A DNA stretch of 64,000 bases, from contig OZ244981.1 of assembly GCA_965223085.1 (NCBI GenBank), positions 3,038,001-3,102,000 on the forward strand, given 5' to 3'. Positions within the stretch are counted from its first letter, which is position 1. Each line of letters begins with the position of its first letter. A program made the position numbers and the translations under genes. Below are positions 25,346-34,592 of the stretch, piece by piece. Below the pieces are notes generated by a model. That model was not told where the DNA came from. It was given only the letters and a program-made list of their open reading frames with translations, and did not search any database. Source of the DNA: CBDCVO01 sp965223085. Its GTDB lineage: Bacteria > Pseudomonadota > Gammaproteobacteria > Ga0077536.

Positions 25346-27208
25346 ATGAGCGCCGTCGACCTATCTACGCCGGCAACGCCAGCGATCAATCTAGACGTCG
25401 ACGAGGAGCTGCTCCAGCGCATAATTGCCTTGAGCACTCAAATCGACGGCCACAAAGCCCGCGAGCTGCGGGCATTGATCGAGGAGCTGGGCAGTCAAAT
25501 AACAGCTACCAAGAACCGAGTGAACGAATTTGTTACCGCACAGGCCGAGGCGATCGTCAACGCGGGCATGATCATGTCGGAGCTGGAAGAAACCCAAATA
25601 GAGCTCGAGCGCGCAAAAATTACGGCGGAGGCGGCAAACAGCGCGAAATCTCAATTCTTGGCGAATATAAGCCACGAGATCCGCACGCCTCTCAACGGGG
25701 TACTGGGTATGAACGCCTTATTGCTGGCTGGCAACCTCGATGAGCCGCAGCGTCGCTATGTAACCGCGATGCGACACTCCGCGGAGGCGCTCCTGGCGAT
25801 CCTCAACGACGTGCTGGATTTTGCGAAAATTGAGGCTGGCAAACTCGAATTACGTTACGAGGATTTCAATTTACGCAAACTGCTCGAACAAGTTTGTGAT
25901 TTGTTTGTCGATGCCACGGAGTCGAAGAAGATCGAGTTGCTGAGCATCGTTTCCGGCGATATTCCGGATCACCTGCGTGGCGATGTCGGCCGCATAAGGC
26001 AGGTATTGATCAATCTGATCGGTAACGCGGTTAAGTTTACACACCGTGGCGAAGTGTTGGTCCAAGCGGCGGTTGAGTACTTAGACACCCGGCGTGTGCG
26101 TGTGCACTTTGCCATCCAGGATACGGGTATCGGAATAGCTGCCAATGCGCAACAGCACATATTTGAAGCGTTCAAGCAAGCCGACGGTTCCACAGAACGC
26201 GCTTACGGTGGTACGGGATTAGGATTAGCTATAACACGACAGCTCGTCGAGCTCATGAACGGTAACATCGACGTTGAAAGCGAGGAGGGCGAGGGATCGA
26301 CATTCACTTTTGTCGTCGAACTCGAACTTTCTTGTGACGACGAGGCTTGCGCAAATCACGTAGCGGCGCTTACCGGCGTGCGCGTTATGGTTGTCAACGG
26401 CAGTGATAACGCCCGCGCAATGATCAAACACTATTTGCAGCATGCCGATGCCGAGGTTGTCGAAGCGCAATCCGGGACGGAGGGCTTACGGCTTTTGATC
26501 GAACGTGCGCGCGCGGAAGAATTCTACGACACAGTGTTTGTCGATTGCATGCTCGCCGACATGAGCGGTGTAGAATTCGCCGGCGCAGTCGCTGAAAATA
26601 CGCTGCTGCGAGGACCGCGTTGTGTGGTTATGTGTGGCATATCGAACTTTACGAACATGGCTCCGCGAGAGACACTGCCCGGCGTCACTGCGATGATCCG
26701 TAAGCCATTGCATTATGATGTGCTAATTCGCGCAGCTCGAGAACATGGTGAGCTGAATCACAGCGCCACCGCTGATGCGAGCGCTGTGGTTGACCAAGGC
26801 GTTGCCTCGATCAGCGCACGGGTTTTAATCGCCGAAGACAATCCGGTAAATCAAGAATTGTTTAGTGCTATGCTCGAACTGTTAGGTGTAGAACACGATA
26901 TCGTGAGCGACGGTCGAGCTGCAGTCGAGGCGTGGGCTGGGAGGCACTACGATGCGATATTGATGGATTGTCAGATGCCTTATCTCGATGGCTACGATGC
27001 GACCAGGCAACTGCGCCGCCTAGAAAAACAACAAAGCACCCATACTCCAATTATTGCGATCACCGCGAATGCATTTGGCAGTGACGAAATCGCGTGTCGC
27101 GACGCTGGCATGGATGATTATCTCCGCAAACCTTTTAACCTTGAGTCCTTGCATCACGTACTAAGTCGTTGGGTAGTAGTCAAAGACGTCCCCGCGGTAG
27201 ATAGATAA
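25346..27208 (+). CDS. Soluble hybrid sensor histidine kinase/response regulator
   Basis: A 620-residue two-component hybrid kinase. An N-terminal coiled coil (about 15-100) leads directly into HisKA with SHEIRTPLNG (His110) and a HATPase domain (N box 'VLINLIGNAVKFTH', DTGIGIAANAQ, GGTGLGLAI). Then come two receiver domains. The first (about 340-460) lacks the acidic pocket (VVNGSDN) though it keeps an aspartate in FVDCMLADMSG and a KP pair, so it may be degenerate. The second is intact (AEDNPVNQ; Asp541 in LMDCQMP; KPF). No membrane segment, PAS or GAF domain and no HPt is present, so input and output partners must be separate. It begins 24 nt after the tusA remnant. Confidence 0.92.
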   Translation: MSAVDLSTPATPAINLDVDEELLQRIIALSTQIDGHKARELRALIEELGSQITATKNRVNEFVTAQAEAIVNAGMIMSELEETQIELERAKITAEAANSAKSQFLANISHEIRTPLNGVLGMNALLLAGNLDEPQRRYVTAMRHSAEALLAILNDVLDFAKIEAGKLELRYEDFNLRKLLEQVCDLFVDATESKKIELLSIVSGDIPDHLRGDVGRIRQVLINLIGNAVKFTHRGEVLVQAAVEYLDTRRVRVHFAIQDTGIGIAANAQQHIFEAFKQADGSTERAYGGTGLGLAITRQLVELMNGNIDVESEEGEGSTFTFVVELELSCDDEACANHVAALTGVRVMVVNGSDNARAMIKHYLQHADAEVVEAQSGTEGLRLLIERARAEEFYDTVFVDCMLADMSGVEFAGAVAENTLLRGPRCVVMCGISNFTNMAPRETLPGVTAMIRKPLHYDVLIRAAREHGELNHSATADASAVVDQGVASISARVLIAEDNPVNQELFSAMLELLGVEHDIVSDGRAAVEAWAGRHYDAILMDCQMPYLDGYDATRQLRRLEKQQSTHTPIIAITANAFGSDEIACRDAGMDDYLRKPFNLESLHHVLSRWVVVKDVPAVDR

Positions 27209-27398
27209 GTGTCGTTGTTGTTTTCACGATACGTTGCCCCGATTCTAGTGCTAGAAAATCAGTAGCTTGCTCCTAAATTGGACAGACTGCCAAGCTGGAA
27301 TCGGCTTGATGGTCGTCTCGTGCACAACGATATCTTTAACGCGAGCGCGGATTGCCGTAATGTCAATGGGCGCTAGTTTAATCGGAAGGAGGTAACAT

Positions 27399-27794
27399 AT
27401 GTCTACGGTATCTTTAATTGAATATGCTGATGCATCGGCAGAAATCCGCGCGATCTATGACGATATTCGTGCCACGCGTAACACAGACGTCATTAATAAT
27501 TTCTGGAAAGCATTAGCAAATAATCCCGCACAGTTGCGGCGTACCTGGGAAGGTGTGAAAGACGTCATGGCGCCCGGTGCCTTGGACGCTTTGACTAAAG
27601 AACTCATCTACATCGCAGTCTCCGTTGCGAATCGTTGTGAATATTGCATTCATTCACATACTGCGGCTGCGCGTGCTAAGGGAATGACGCCGGAACAGTA
27701 CGAGGAATTACTCGCCGTGATCGGCCTGGCGCATTCGACCAACGGTTTGGTGACGACGCTGCAGACACCGGTGGACGAAGTTTTTAAAACTTAG
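27399..27794 (+). CDS. AhpD-family carboxymuconolactone decarboxylase-like peroxidase
   Basis: A 131-residue single-domain protein with the AhpD redox motif CEYC (Cys80, Cys83), His87 and Glu68. Such proteins act as peroxide reductases or disulfide reductants. The ribosome binding site is nearly perfect (AAGGAGGTAACAT before the ATG), the strongest in the window, which suggests high translation. It stands between the hybrid kinase and an FMN-binding protein. The 190 nt gap before it contains a partial match to repeat A (GGACAGACTGC) but no gene. Confidence 0.87.
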   Translation: MSTVSLIEYADASAEIRAIYDDIRATRNTDVINNFWKALANNPAQLRRTWEGVKDVMAPGALDALTKELIYIAVSVANRCEYCIHSHTAAARAKGMTPEQYEELLAVIGLAHSTNGLVTTLQTPVDEVFKT

Positions 27795-27924
27795 TAGCAC
27801 AAAGTGGGGGTGGGCTGGTGTTTCGCCGAGACGAACCCGCCCAGCGCCCCTATCCGGGCTCCTGGTCGACGTTTGTGGTCTGCCCTGCTAAATTGTTGCT
27901 TAGCATCTAGAGATGGAGAGAAGT

Positions 27925-28566
27925 ATGGCGGCTCCAGTTGAAATCCGTGACCATGCGGCGCTTCGCGAACTGTTGGGTGATCCGATGGAAATCGCGATCA
28001 AAAAGGCGCTGCCTAAACTCGATAAATATGCCCGCGCATTTATCGAGCGAGCGTCATTCTTAACCTTGGGCACAGCTTCGGCAAACGGTCGCGCCGACGT
28101 CTCCCCACGCGGCGATCAACCCGCTTTTGTCTTGGTGCTCGACGACAGCACCTTGTTTATTCCGGAGAGGCCGGGCAATAAACGTTACGATACGCTGACC
28201 AATATTATCGATAACCCCGAAGTCGGAATCCTGTTTTTTGTGCCCGGTTTCGAAGATATGTTGCGGGTCAACGGGCGCGCGGTATTGGTTGTCGATGATG
28301 ACTTGCTGGAACGGTGTAGCGTGAAAGGCAAGGCGCCGAAGATCGGAATCAAGGTTGAAATCGAAGAAGCGTTTCTCCATTGTGCCAAGGCGATCCGACG
28401 TGCGCGCTTATGGGATGCCGCAATGCATTTCGACCGTAGTGAATTACCGTCCTTAGGAAAAATTATCTTGGAACAAATGGCGGCACCCGAATGTCCGCCA
28501 ACCGAGACAGAAGTCGCGACTATCGATGAACTAGTCGAGGAGAATTACCGCACCGAATTGTATTAA
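27925..28566 (+). CDS. Pyridoxamine 5'-phosphate oxidase-fold FMN-binding protein (MSMEG_1061-like)
   Basis: A 213-residue flavin-binding split-barrel protein. The run 'FLTLGTASANGRADVSPRGD', 'IPERPGNKRYDTLTNI' and 'VGILFFVPGFEDMLRVNGRA' matches the MSMEG_1061 subfamily of the PNPOx clan, first recognised in mycobacteria. It is not the vitamin B6 oxidase itself. The start at 27925 has GGAGAG just upstream; an ATG at 27913 is in frame. Such proteins reduce or oxidise small molecules with FMN or F420, which fits the LLM genes nearby. Substrate unknown. Confidence 0.83.
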   Translation: MAAPVEIRDHAALRELLGDPMEIAIKKALPKLDKYARAFIERASFLTLGTASANGRADVSPRGDQPAFVLVLDDSTLFIPERPGNKRYDTLTNIIDNPEVGILFFVPGFEDMLRVNGRAVLVVDDDLLERCSVKGKAPKIGIKVEIEEAFLHCAKAIRRARLWDAAMHFDRSELPSLGKIILEQMAAPECPPTETEVATIDELVEENYRTELY

Positions 28567-28672
28567 CGGCGTTCGAGGCCCGTTCGATTGTCGCGATCCT
28601 TAAGTGGTTTGCCAAAGCGTTCCTAATAGGATGGATGTTCTCTCTACCCATCCCCGTGCAGGCTTGAGTTAG

Positions 28673-31012
28673 CTACGCTGTCTCAGCGTTAATGTAGGCC
28701 TGCACTTTCGCGGACGTTATCTCACACATACCGATCTCATCTTCGCTCGCGCGACGTAAGCGGGCGGCGACATTTTTATGGTACGGCGTCGCCCCGATCG
28801 GATCGCAGTCATCGCTTGCCGATAGTTGATTGATGCGCGGCCCGATGCAGACGCCCTCACCATTGAGCAAGGGATAGGTCATGCCGTAGCCGTGCGGCAA
28901 GGTCGCGTAGCCAACCTGCAAAGTTTCGTCTTGCTCCGCGCGCGCCGTTAGCTGACCCGTGCGCGTCTCAATAGTGATCCAGCCACCGTCTTCGGCGCCT
29001 ATCTTGCTAAGATCGATCGGATGAATGCGCAGTGTTCCGTCATAGTCTTTATCACGCCATTTTGGTGTGCGAATAATCTGATTCGCGTTGTATTGGCGCC
29101 TTTGGCCAAGTGAGACGATAAACGGATAGTTTTCGTCCTGCACATCTGCACTGGGGTCTAAGGCGTTGAGCCATGAGATCATCTCGGGAACGTGCAGGCG
29201 AATTTTTCGATCAGGATAGGCGATATGATCCCAAACATCGTCAAACTCGTTGTATGTGAACGGCGTGCCCGAGGGCGAGTTTAGAATGGTGTCGAATAGC
29301 GTTTCGCCCAACGCCGCGCCTGTTCTATCCGTCTCGAGCGCGCGCTGTACCGCCTTGGTATTGCGGGCGGCGGTACGGTGGCACGCGGGCCACAAGATCG
29401 CGGCGGAGGCAGCACCATTCGCGAGTGACTTGCCTAGGGTTAGATATAAAATCAAGGGTGCTACCGCTCCAAACACGCGGTTTTCACTCAGTGTGGTTCG
29501 CAAGGCTTGCGAGAACGCGGCGCGATCACAGCTGGCGAGTTCACGTAGCTCGGATACGGTGTTTTCGTCTGGTAATAGTGCCATGCGACGCGCGAGGTCG
29601 GCATAGATTTCCGCCTCTACACGGGTACCGGGCAACGGTTCAAACAGCGGTGCACGAAGATGAAAATAATTCTCCGGGAACGAAAATGTAAAATAAGTGA
29701 ACTCCCATTTCTCGTATTGCGAGGCGGCGGGCAAGACATAGTCCGCTAACATGGCGGTCTCCGTCATGGCTACATCGACGACGACTAACAACTCTAAAGC
29801 CTTGAGCGCAGCTTCCGTCGCATGGGTGTTCGCTGCCGTGTTTGCGGGGTTGGAACTGTCTATCAGCATTGCACGCAAACGCTCGGGATTTTCGGACAAA
29901 ACCTCTGCAGCAAAACGATTCGGGGGGTAGACACCCACAATTTCTTCCATGCCTGTCACTAGCGACCGGGCGCCTTTGGAATTGCCAATTAAAGGTTGTA
30001 GCCAGGTGTGTATTGCATGCGTACCTGGGCGAGCGAAGTTACCGGTGGCGAGAAATAGCAGATTCCCAAGGTAGGAATTCAAGGTAGAATTCCTACCCAT
30101 TTCAATACCGAGCTCGGTCCGCAGCGTCATCGCTTTTGCGTCGATGATCATTTGCACAGCGCCGACCACGTCTTTTTTGTCTAAGCCGGTGTGGTCGATC
30201 CATTCATCGGCTGGAATCGCAGCGATATGCGGTTCGACCTCATGCCAATCTTCGCTATGCGCGCCAATAAAGGCGCGATCGAAACCATCACGCTCAAGCA
30301 GTAGTTTCAGCATCGCACCAAACAAATACGTGTCTGTTCCAGGCTTTATCTGCAGATGCAGATCTGCTAGCTCTGCATCACGAGTACGGACGGGATCAAC
30401 AACGATGACTTTTCGATCGCTCGCTTTGGCCGCTTCCTTCAAGTGAGTGCGGGCGCCGGGTTCGCACTGCGCCTGCCACATACTGCCGCCGACGACTATC
30501 AACAGATCTGCTTGTTCAGCTTGCACCGTGTGATTGCAATTCTGAGCGCCGAACATGCGGCCGTTGACCCAAAAGCGTCCCGACTTTTCTTGCGCGATGG
30601 AGCTGTAGAACTCCGTCGCGCCGAGCGCGCGCATCATCATGATGCCGTAGCCACCCCCAGAGTGGTTGCCTTGGCCACCACCGCCGTAATGTCCGAGCGA
30701 GCGGGGCCCGTATTTGTCGCGCAGTGCGAGCATTTTGGCAGCGATTTCCTCACCAGCGGTGTCCCAATCGATTGCTTCGAAGCTGCCGTCAGCGCGCCGT
30801 CGCAGGGGCGAGCTGAGGCGTTGGGAATCATTCTGGTAGTAAGTAATCCGCGCCGCTTTTTGACAGACGTAACCGGCAGAGCGCGGGTGTTCTTTATCGC
30901 CTTTAACTTTGGTGATCTTGCGCCCCTCGGTCTGTACCTCCAGGCCGCAGTTGGCATAACACAGAATACAGGCGGTTTTTTTCCAATCGTTCGTCGTCAC
31001 GGTGAATCCCAT
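28673..31012 (-). CDS. Molybdopterin-dependent oxidoreductase (DMSO-reductase family)
   Basis: A 779-residue catalytic subunit with an N-terminal 4Fe-4S site: Cys15, Cys18, Cys22 (CILCYANC) and Cys50. The molybdopterin-binding domain follows ('YCHSGGGYGI'-like glycine-rich turn at NHSGGGYG, DPVRTRDAELADLHLQIKPGTD in part, 'IDSSNPANT') and the C-terminal cofactor-binding domain contains SLGQRRQYNANQ and the YHKN segment. There is no twin-arginine signal, so it is cytoplasmic. No electron-transfer or membrane subunit is next to it, so it may use a soluble donor. The sixth Mo ligand and the substrate cannot be assigned from sequence. Confidence 0.88.
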   Translation of the reverse strand: MGFTVTTNDWKKTACILCYANCGLEVQTEGRKITKVKGDKEHPRSAGYVCQKAARITYYQNDSQRLSSPLRRRADGSFEAIDWDTAGEEIAAKMLALRDKYGPRSLGHYGGGGQGNHSGGGYGIMMMRALGATEFYSSIAQEKSGRFWVNGRMFGAQNCNHTVQAEQADLLIVVGGSMWQAQCEPGARTHLKEAAKASDRKVIVVDPVRTRDAELADLHLQIKPGTDTYLFGAMLKLLLERDGFDRAFIGAHSEDWHEVEPHIAAIPADEWIDHTGLDKKDVVGAVQMIIDAKAMTLRTELGIEMGRNSTLNSYLGNLLFLATGNFARPGTHAIHTWLQPLIGNSKGARSLVTGMEEIVGVYPPNRFAAEVLSENPERLRAMLIDSSNPANTAANTHATEAALKALELLVVVDVAMTETAMLADYVLPAASQYEKWEFTYFTFSFPENYFHLRAPLFEPLPGTRVEAEIYADLARRMALLPDENTVSELRELASCDRAAFSQALRTTLSENRVFGAVAPLILYLTLGKSLANGAASAAILWPACHRTAARNTKAVQRALETDRTGAALGETLFDTILNSPSGTPFTYNEFDDVWDHIAYPDRKIRLHVPEMISWLNALDPSADVQDENYPFIVSLGQRRQYNANQIIRTPKWRDKDYDGTLRIHPIDLSKIGAEDGGWITIETRTGQLTARAEQDETLQVGYATLPHGYGMTYPLLNGEGVCIGPRINQLSASDDCDPIGATPYHKNVAARLRRASEDEIGMCEITSAKVQAYINAETA

Positions 31013-31278
31013 AGTTTCTGTGCCTAATAGGCTGCCTTACCGGGATGGCGAAGGCAAGCTCGAGGTGCACACGTGCGCCGCAGCAGATAGTCTGCCGGCG
31101 TTGCAGGTTCGGCGCCTCGGGTCGCACATGAAAGCGCGCGATACGGCGTTGGACGCGGCTCATATAGGTGGCTGGACCACGCTTGTCGCGCCTTGATTGG
31201 CGCGTTTTCAGATTTAACGGAAGCGCGAATGAAACCTTAACACGCCGTGCTTAAGCTTATTAACGAGTCCGCGTGCAC

Positions 31279-31689
31279 TTATTTAGAGCGAATTTTCTCT
31301 CCCGGCTGCGCTTCCTGTACCCAATACTCTTCGAGACCATTGGCAAGCCGTTTGTCCGGATAAAGTAAGCACCAGTCGTCCAACCATTCGAGTACTGCGC
31401 GAATATCCACGTCAATATTATTAGCATTCGGCGCGGCCATGCCGCGCAAGGTGTTTGCTGCGGTCAAGTAACCTGCGATGAAGGAGTGCGTGTAGGCGGT
31501 GTTGATCGGATCATTATTCCGTCCCGGGTCGCCCCGCTTTTCTATATGCACTTCGCATGTCCGGTTTGCCAGCCCATAAGATGAATATGCGAAAGCCGTG
31601 GGTTGGCTAGGCAGCACACCTACGCATAGACCTATCACCATGCAGTAGCTGACAGGTCTAGGCGGTCGCGGTGTAGGGTGAGTAATCAT
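31279..31689 (-). CDS. Exported Rap1a/Tai-like small protein
   Basis: A 136-residue protein with an N-terminal hydrophobic segment (CMVIGLCVGVLPSQPTAFA) probably a signal peptide. The mature part contains HSFIAGYLTAANTL and a C-terminal 'VLEWLDDWCLLYPDKRLANGLE' (in part), a pattern seen in small periplasmic proteins related to Rap1a/Tai immunity proteins. Two cysteines in the mature part (in NRTCEV and DWCLLYP) could pair. Nothing nearby encodes a type VI effector, so an immunity role is not supported. The 266 nt gap between it and the molybdoenzyme shows nothing else. Confidence 0.6.
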   Translation of the reverse strand: MITHPTPRPPRPVSYCMVIGLCVGVLPSQPTAFAYSSYGLANRTCEVHIEKRGDPGRNNDPINTAYTHSFIAGYLTAANTLRGMAAPNANNIDVDIRAVLEWLDDWCLLYPDKRLANGLEEYWVQEAQPGEKIRSK

Positions 31690-31810
31690 TATCAGAATAG
31701 CGGTTTGGCGGTGCTAACGACACTCTATGGTAGTTGTTGTGCTTCCGCTATGCTAGCCGCATCGTGACATTATGGCACGTGCGGTTTAGGGCAATTGAGG
31801 CGAGGTAGAC

Positions 31811-33070
31811 GTGACAGGATCAAAGGCGGTAGGCCCGGACCATGCGGGGGAGCAGCGCGGCGAGCGTTATCAACGCGGCATAGAAATTTTTAAGCAACTC
31901 GCGGGCGAGGAACGAGCGCGTGCCGCGATCGAGTCCCTGCACGCTATCTCGCCGGATCTCGCCCGATTTACCGTTGAGTTTCCTTATGGTGATCTGCTCG
32001 GGCGCTCGCAGCTAGACCTAAAAACCCGCGAGATAGGTACGGTTGGCGCCTTACTTGCACACGGCAATGCCCCGGCACAGTTACGCTTTCATATGGGTGC
32101 CGCGTTGGAAGTTGGCGTCACGCCTCAGGAGTTACTGGAAATAGTCATCGCGGCCATTCCGATCTGCGGGTTTGCCTGTGCCGTAGGTGCGATGGATACC
32201 GTACGCACACTGTTCACGAAGCGCGACATTAACATCGAGCCCATCGCATTGCGCTGCGGTGACGGACGTGACCGCGCCGAGATTGGTCTACAACTAATGC
32301 AACGTTTGCTCAGTTCGCCCCCCGATCAGCTCTCCGATGAAACGCGCGCGATTGCACCTGAACTTGAGCGCTGGTCGATTGAATTTGTCGCGGGCGAAAT
32401 TCTTTCGCGTGCGGGGCTCAGCGATCGTGATCGTTACATCGCTATTGTATGCATGCTCACAGCGCTTGGGGCGCGACCGGCGGCATTGCAGCGCCATTTG
32501 CAAGCGGCTGTTGCAAGTGGTGTGAGTCGCCAAGAACTACTCGAAATCTTGATGCAAATGAGCGCTTATAGCGGCTTTCCATCGGCACTCAGCGCCTGTG
32601 TACAAGCGCACACCTTATTTCAACAACCGCTGGACACCGACAAACATGTAGTGAGCACCACAGTAGCCGCCACCCAAAGCCACGCAGAGCGCCGCGAGAA
32701 GGGCACTGCCACGCTCAACCGCGCCGTAGGTGCGGTTGGTGATGCGCTTATCGCTGGATTCGACGATCTGGCACCCGAGATCGGTCGTCTTATTATCGAG
32801 CACGCCTACGGCGACATTTTTGCGCGCGCTGGACTTGACCTAAAAATACGGGAGCTCGCGGCTGTGTCTGCGATCGCTGCGATGGGCGTGAAGGCGAACG
32901 AAACACCGCTAAAGGTGCACATGCTCGCGGCGCTCAATGTGGGCGCTACGCAGCAGGAAATCGTTGAAATCCTGTATAACTTACTGCCCTACTGCGGTTA
33001 CCCCGTCGTCGAAGACGCGCTTGAAATAGCCACAATAGTATTCGCGGACGTCGAGCAAAGAAGTGCCTGA
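31811..33070 (+). CDS. Protein with three tandem carboxymuconolactone-decarboxylase-like domains
   Basis: A 419-residue protein built of three consecutive CMD-fold units. Core units at about 48-135, 181-270 and 320-411 each read 'APE/SPDL...EfxxGdilxRagLdlkxR', a His in the helix (RFHMGAAL, LQRHLQAAV, KVHMLAALNVG), then an 'QELLEIL' helix and a 'CGF/SGF/CGYP' turn. None has a CxxC, so this is decarboxylase/hydratase-like rather than AhpD peroxidase. CMD proteins normally assemble as multimers of one-domain chains, so a triple chain could encode part of such a ring. It is followed by an MFS transporter 78 nt on. Confidence 0.83.
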   Translation: MTGSKAVGPDHAGEQRGERYQRGIEIFKQLAGEERARAAIESLHAISPDLARFTVEFPYGDLLGRSQLDLKTREIGTVGALLAHGNAPAQLRFHMGAALEVGVTPQELLEIVIAAIPICGFACAVGAMDTVRTLFTKRDINIEPIALRCGDGRDRAEIGLQLMQRLLSSPPDQLSDETRAIAPELERWSIEFVAGEILSRAGLSDRDRYIAIVCMLTALGARPAALQRHLQAAVASGVSRQELLEILMQMSAYSGFPSALSACVQAHTLFQQPLDTDKHVVSTTVAATQSHAERREKGTATLNRAVGAVGDALIAGFDDLAPEIGRLIIEHAYGDIFARAGLDLKIRELAAVSAIAAMGVKANETPLKVHMLAALNVGATQQEIVEILYNLLPYCGYPVVEDALEIATIVFADVEQRSA

Positions 33071-33148
33071 AGTTGTCCATCACGCCCCTCACTATGCAGT
33101 GTCGTGCTACTCAAGCTCGTGCAGGCACTTGCTCTGGACCCTCGGTCG

Positions 33149-34447
33149 ATGATTTCCACTTCTGTGCGACGGTATATGCTCGGCGTGTTGGTGGTGGTCT
33201 ATACGTTTAATTTTATCGATCGGCAAATCCTATCGATACTACTGCAAGATATTAAACAGGATCTGGCGCTTTCGGATACGCAACTGGGCTTGTTGAGCGG
33301 TTTTGCGTTTGCGGCCTTCTACGTCACGATGGGGATCCCCATCGCGCGTTGGGCCGATCTTCATAACCGGCGTAACTTAATCTCAGTTGCATTGGCGTTA
33401 TGGAGCGGCATGACGGCCTTGTCGGGGCTAGCGCTCAATTTTTGGCACTTATTAGTGGCGCGGATCGGTGTTGGTGTCGGTGAAGCGGGGTGCAGCCCGC
33501 CCGCACATTCCATAATTGCCGATCTCTATGCGCCCGAAGTCCGCAGCACGGCGCTCGGTGTTTATTCGCTGGGGATCCCTTTCGGGATTTTATTTGGTTT
33601 TCTCGCTGGCGGTTGGATCAACGAATTTTTTGGCTGGCGGGTCGCGTTTTTTGTCGTCGGGTTACCGGGTTTAGCGCTGGCTTTGATCGTCCGTTTAACG
33701 GTACCAGAGCCGCCACGAGGTTATTCTGAGCAAAGTATCGCACTAACAGACGCGCCTGACTTTGCCGCGGTATTTCGTGTGTTGTCGCAGAAAAAGTCAT
33801 TTATACATCTCGCGATTGGTGGGGGAATGACGGCGTTTGTCGGTTACGCTTGGGTTACCTGGTTGCCGGCTTATTTGATCCGCAGCCATGCGATGTCGAC
33901 GGGTGATGTAGGGACGTGGTTGGGGTTTATCATCGGGATCGCGGGCGGACTCGGTATTTGGCTGGGCGGATATCTTGCCGATCGGCTTGGAGCTAGAGAC
34001 GTGCGCTGGCGCCTGTGGATTGTGACGCTGGGGCTGCTATGCGTGGTCCCGTTCGGTGCCGGCGTCTTTTTGTCCCCCACCCCACAGGCGAGTTTACTGT
34101 GGCTCATTCCGCCGATGATCCTCGGCAACTTCTACCAAGCGACGAGTTTTGCGCAAACTCAAAGCATGGTAGAGCTACGAATGCGTGCTATTGCCGCCGC
34201 GGTGTTGCTATTTGTTATTAACGTAATTGGACTCGGTGGTGGCCCGCAGTTCGTCGGTATCCTCAGCGATGCACTTAGCGCTCGCTACGGTGATGAATCA
34301 CTGCGTTGGGCTTTGCTGATATGTTCTTTGGTTAATATTTGGGCGGCCTGGCATTACTGGCTCGCAGGTCGTGCTCTACCCCAAGATCTCCTTACGTCCG
34401 GCGCGGCCAGCGAACAAAGTACTCCGGTGCGAACCGACAACGCTTAG
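33149..34447 (+). CDS. MFS transporter (spinster-like)
   Basis: A 432-residue major facilitator with about 12 membrane helices. The N-half carries 'FIDRQILSILLQDIKQDLALSD' (in part) and the inter-helix motif GIPIARWADLHNRRN, typical of spinster-type and aromatic-acid/hexuronate MFS proteins. The second conserved motif ARIGVGVGEAGCSPPAHS follows. The start at 33149 (MISTSVRRYML) is preferred over the ATG at 33104, as the extension is not membrane-like. Likely imports or exports a small organic molecule handled by the neighbouring enzymes (inference). Confidence 0.88.
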   Translation: MISTSVRRYMLGVLVVVYTFNFIDRQILSILLQDIKQDLALSDTQLGLLSGFAFAAFYVTMGIPIARWADLHNRRNLISVALALWSGMTALSGLALNFWHLLVARIGVGVGEAGCSPPAHSIIADLYAPEVRSTALGVYSLGIPFGILFGFLAGGWINEFFGWRVAFFVVGLPGLALALIVRLTVPEPPRGYSEQSIALTDAPDFAAVFRVLSQKKSFIHLAIGGGMTAFVGYAWVTWLPAYLIRSHAMSTGDVGTWLGFIIGIAGGLGIWLGGYLADRLGARDVRWRLWIVTLGLLCVVPFGAGVFLSPTPQASLLWLIPPMILGNFYQATSFAQTQSMVELRMRAIAAAVLLFVINVIGLGGGPQFVGILSDALSARYGDESLRWALLICSLVNIWAAWHYWLAGRALPQDLLTSGAASEQSTPVRTDNA

Positions 34448-34592
34448 CGGTTCCGTGGGGCACGCGCAGCTTGCTTAGCCCGATCTAAGCCTTGTCGCTT
34501 GAACTGCAAAGCACTACGCTGCTGTGGGTCGAGATGGGCAGATTACATGCTAGCGATCTGACTAACCGGGTCTCTGAATGGTGGGGCAAGTT

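Noticed and set aside
31279..31689. Type VI immunity protein
   Set aside because: Resemblance to Rap1a/Tai is only in pattern; no effector or T6SS gene is near, so the functional claim is not made.
31690..31810. Possible promoter or small gene before the triple-CMD gene
   Set aside because: No convincing -35/-10 pair or open frame with coding features.
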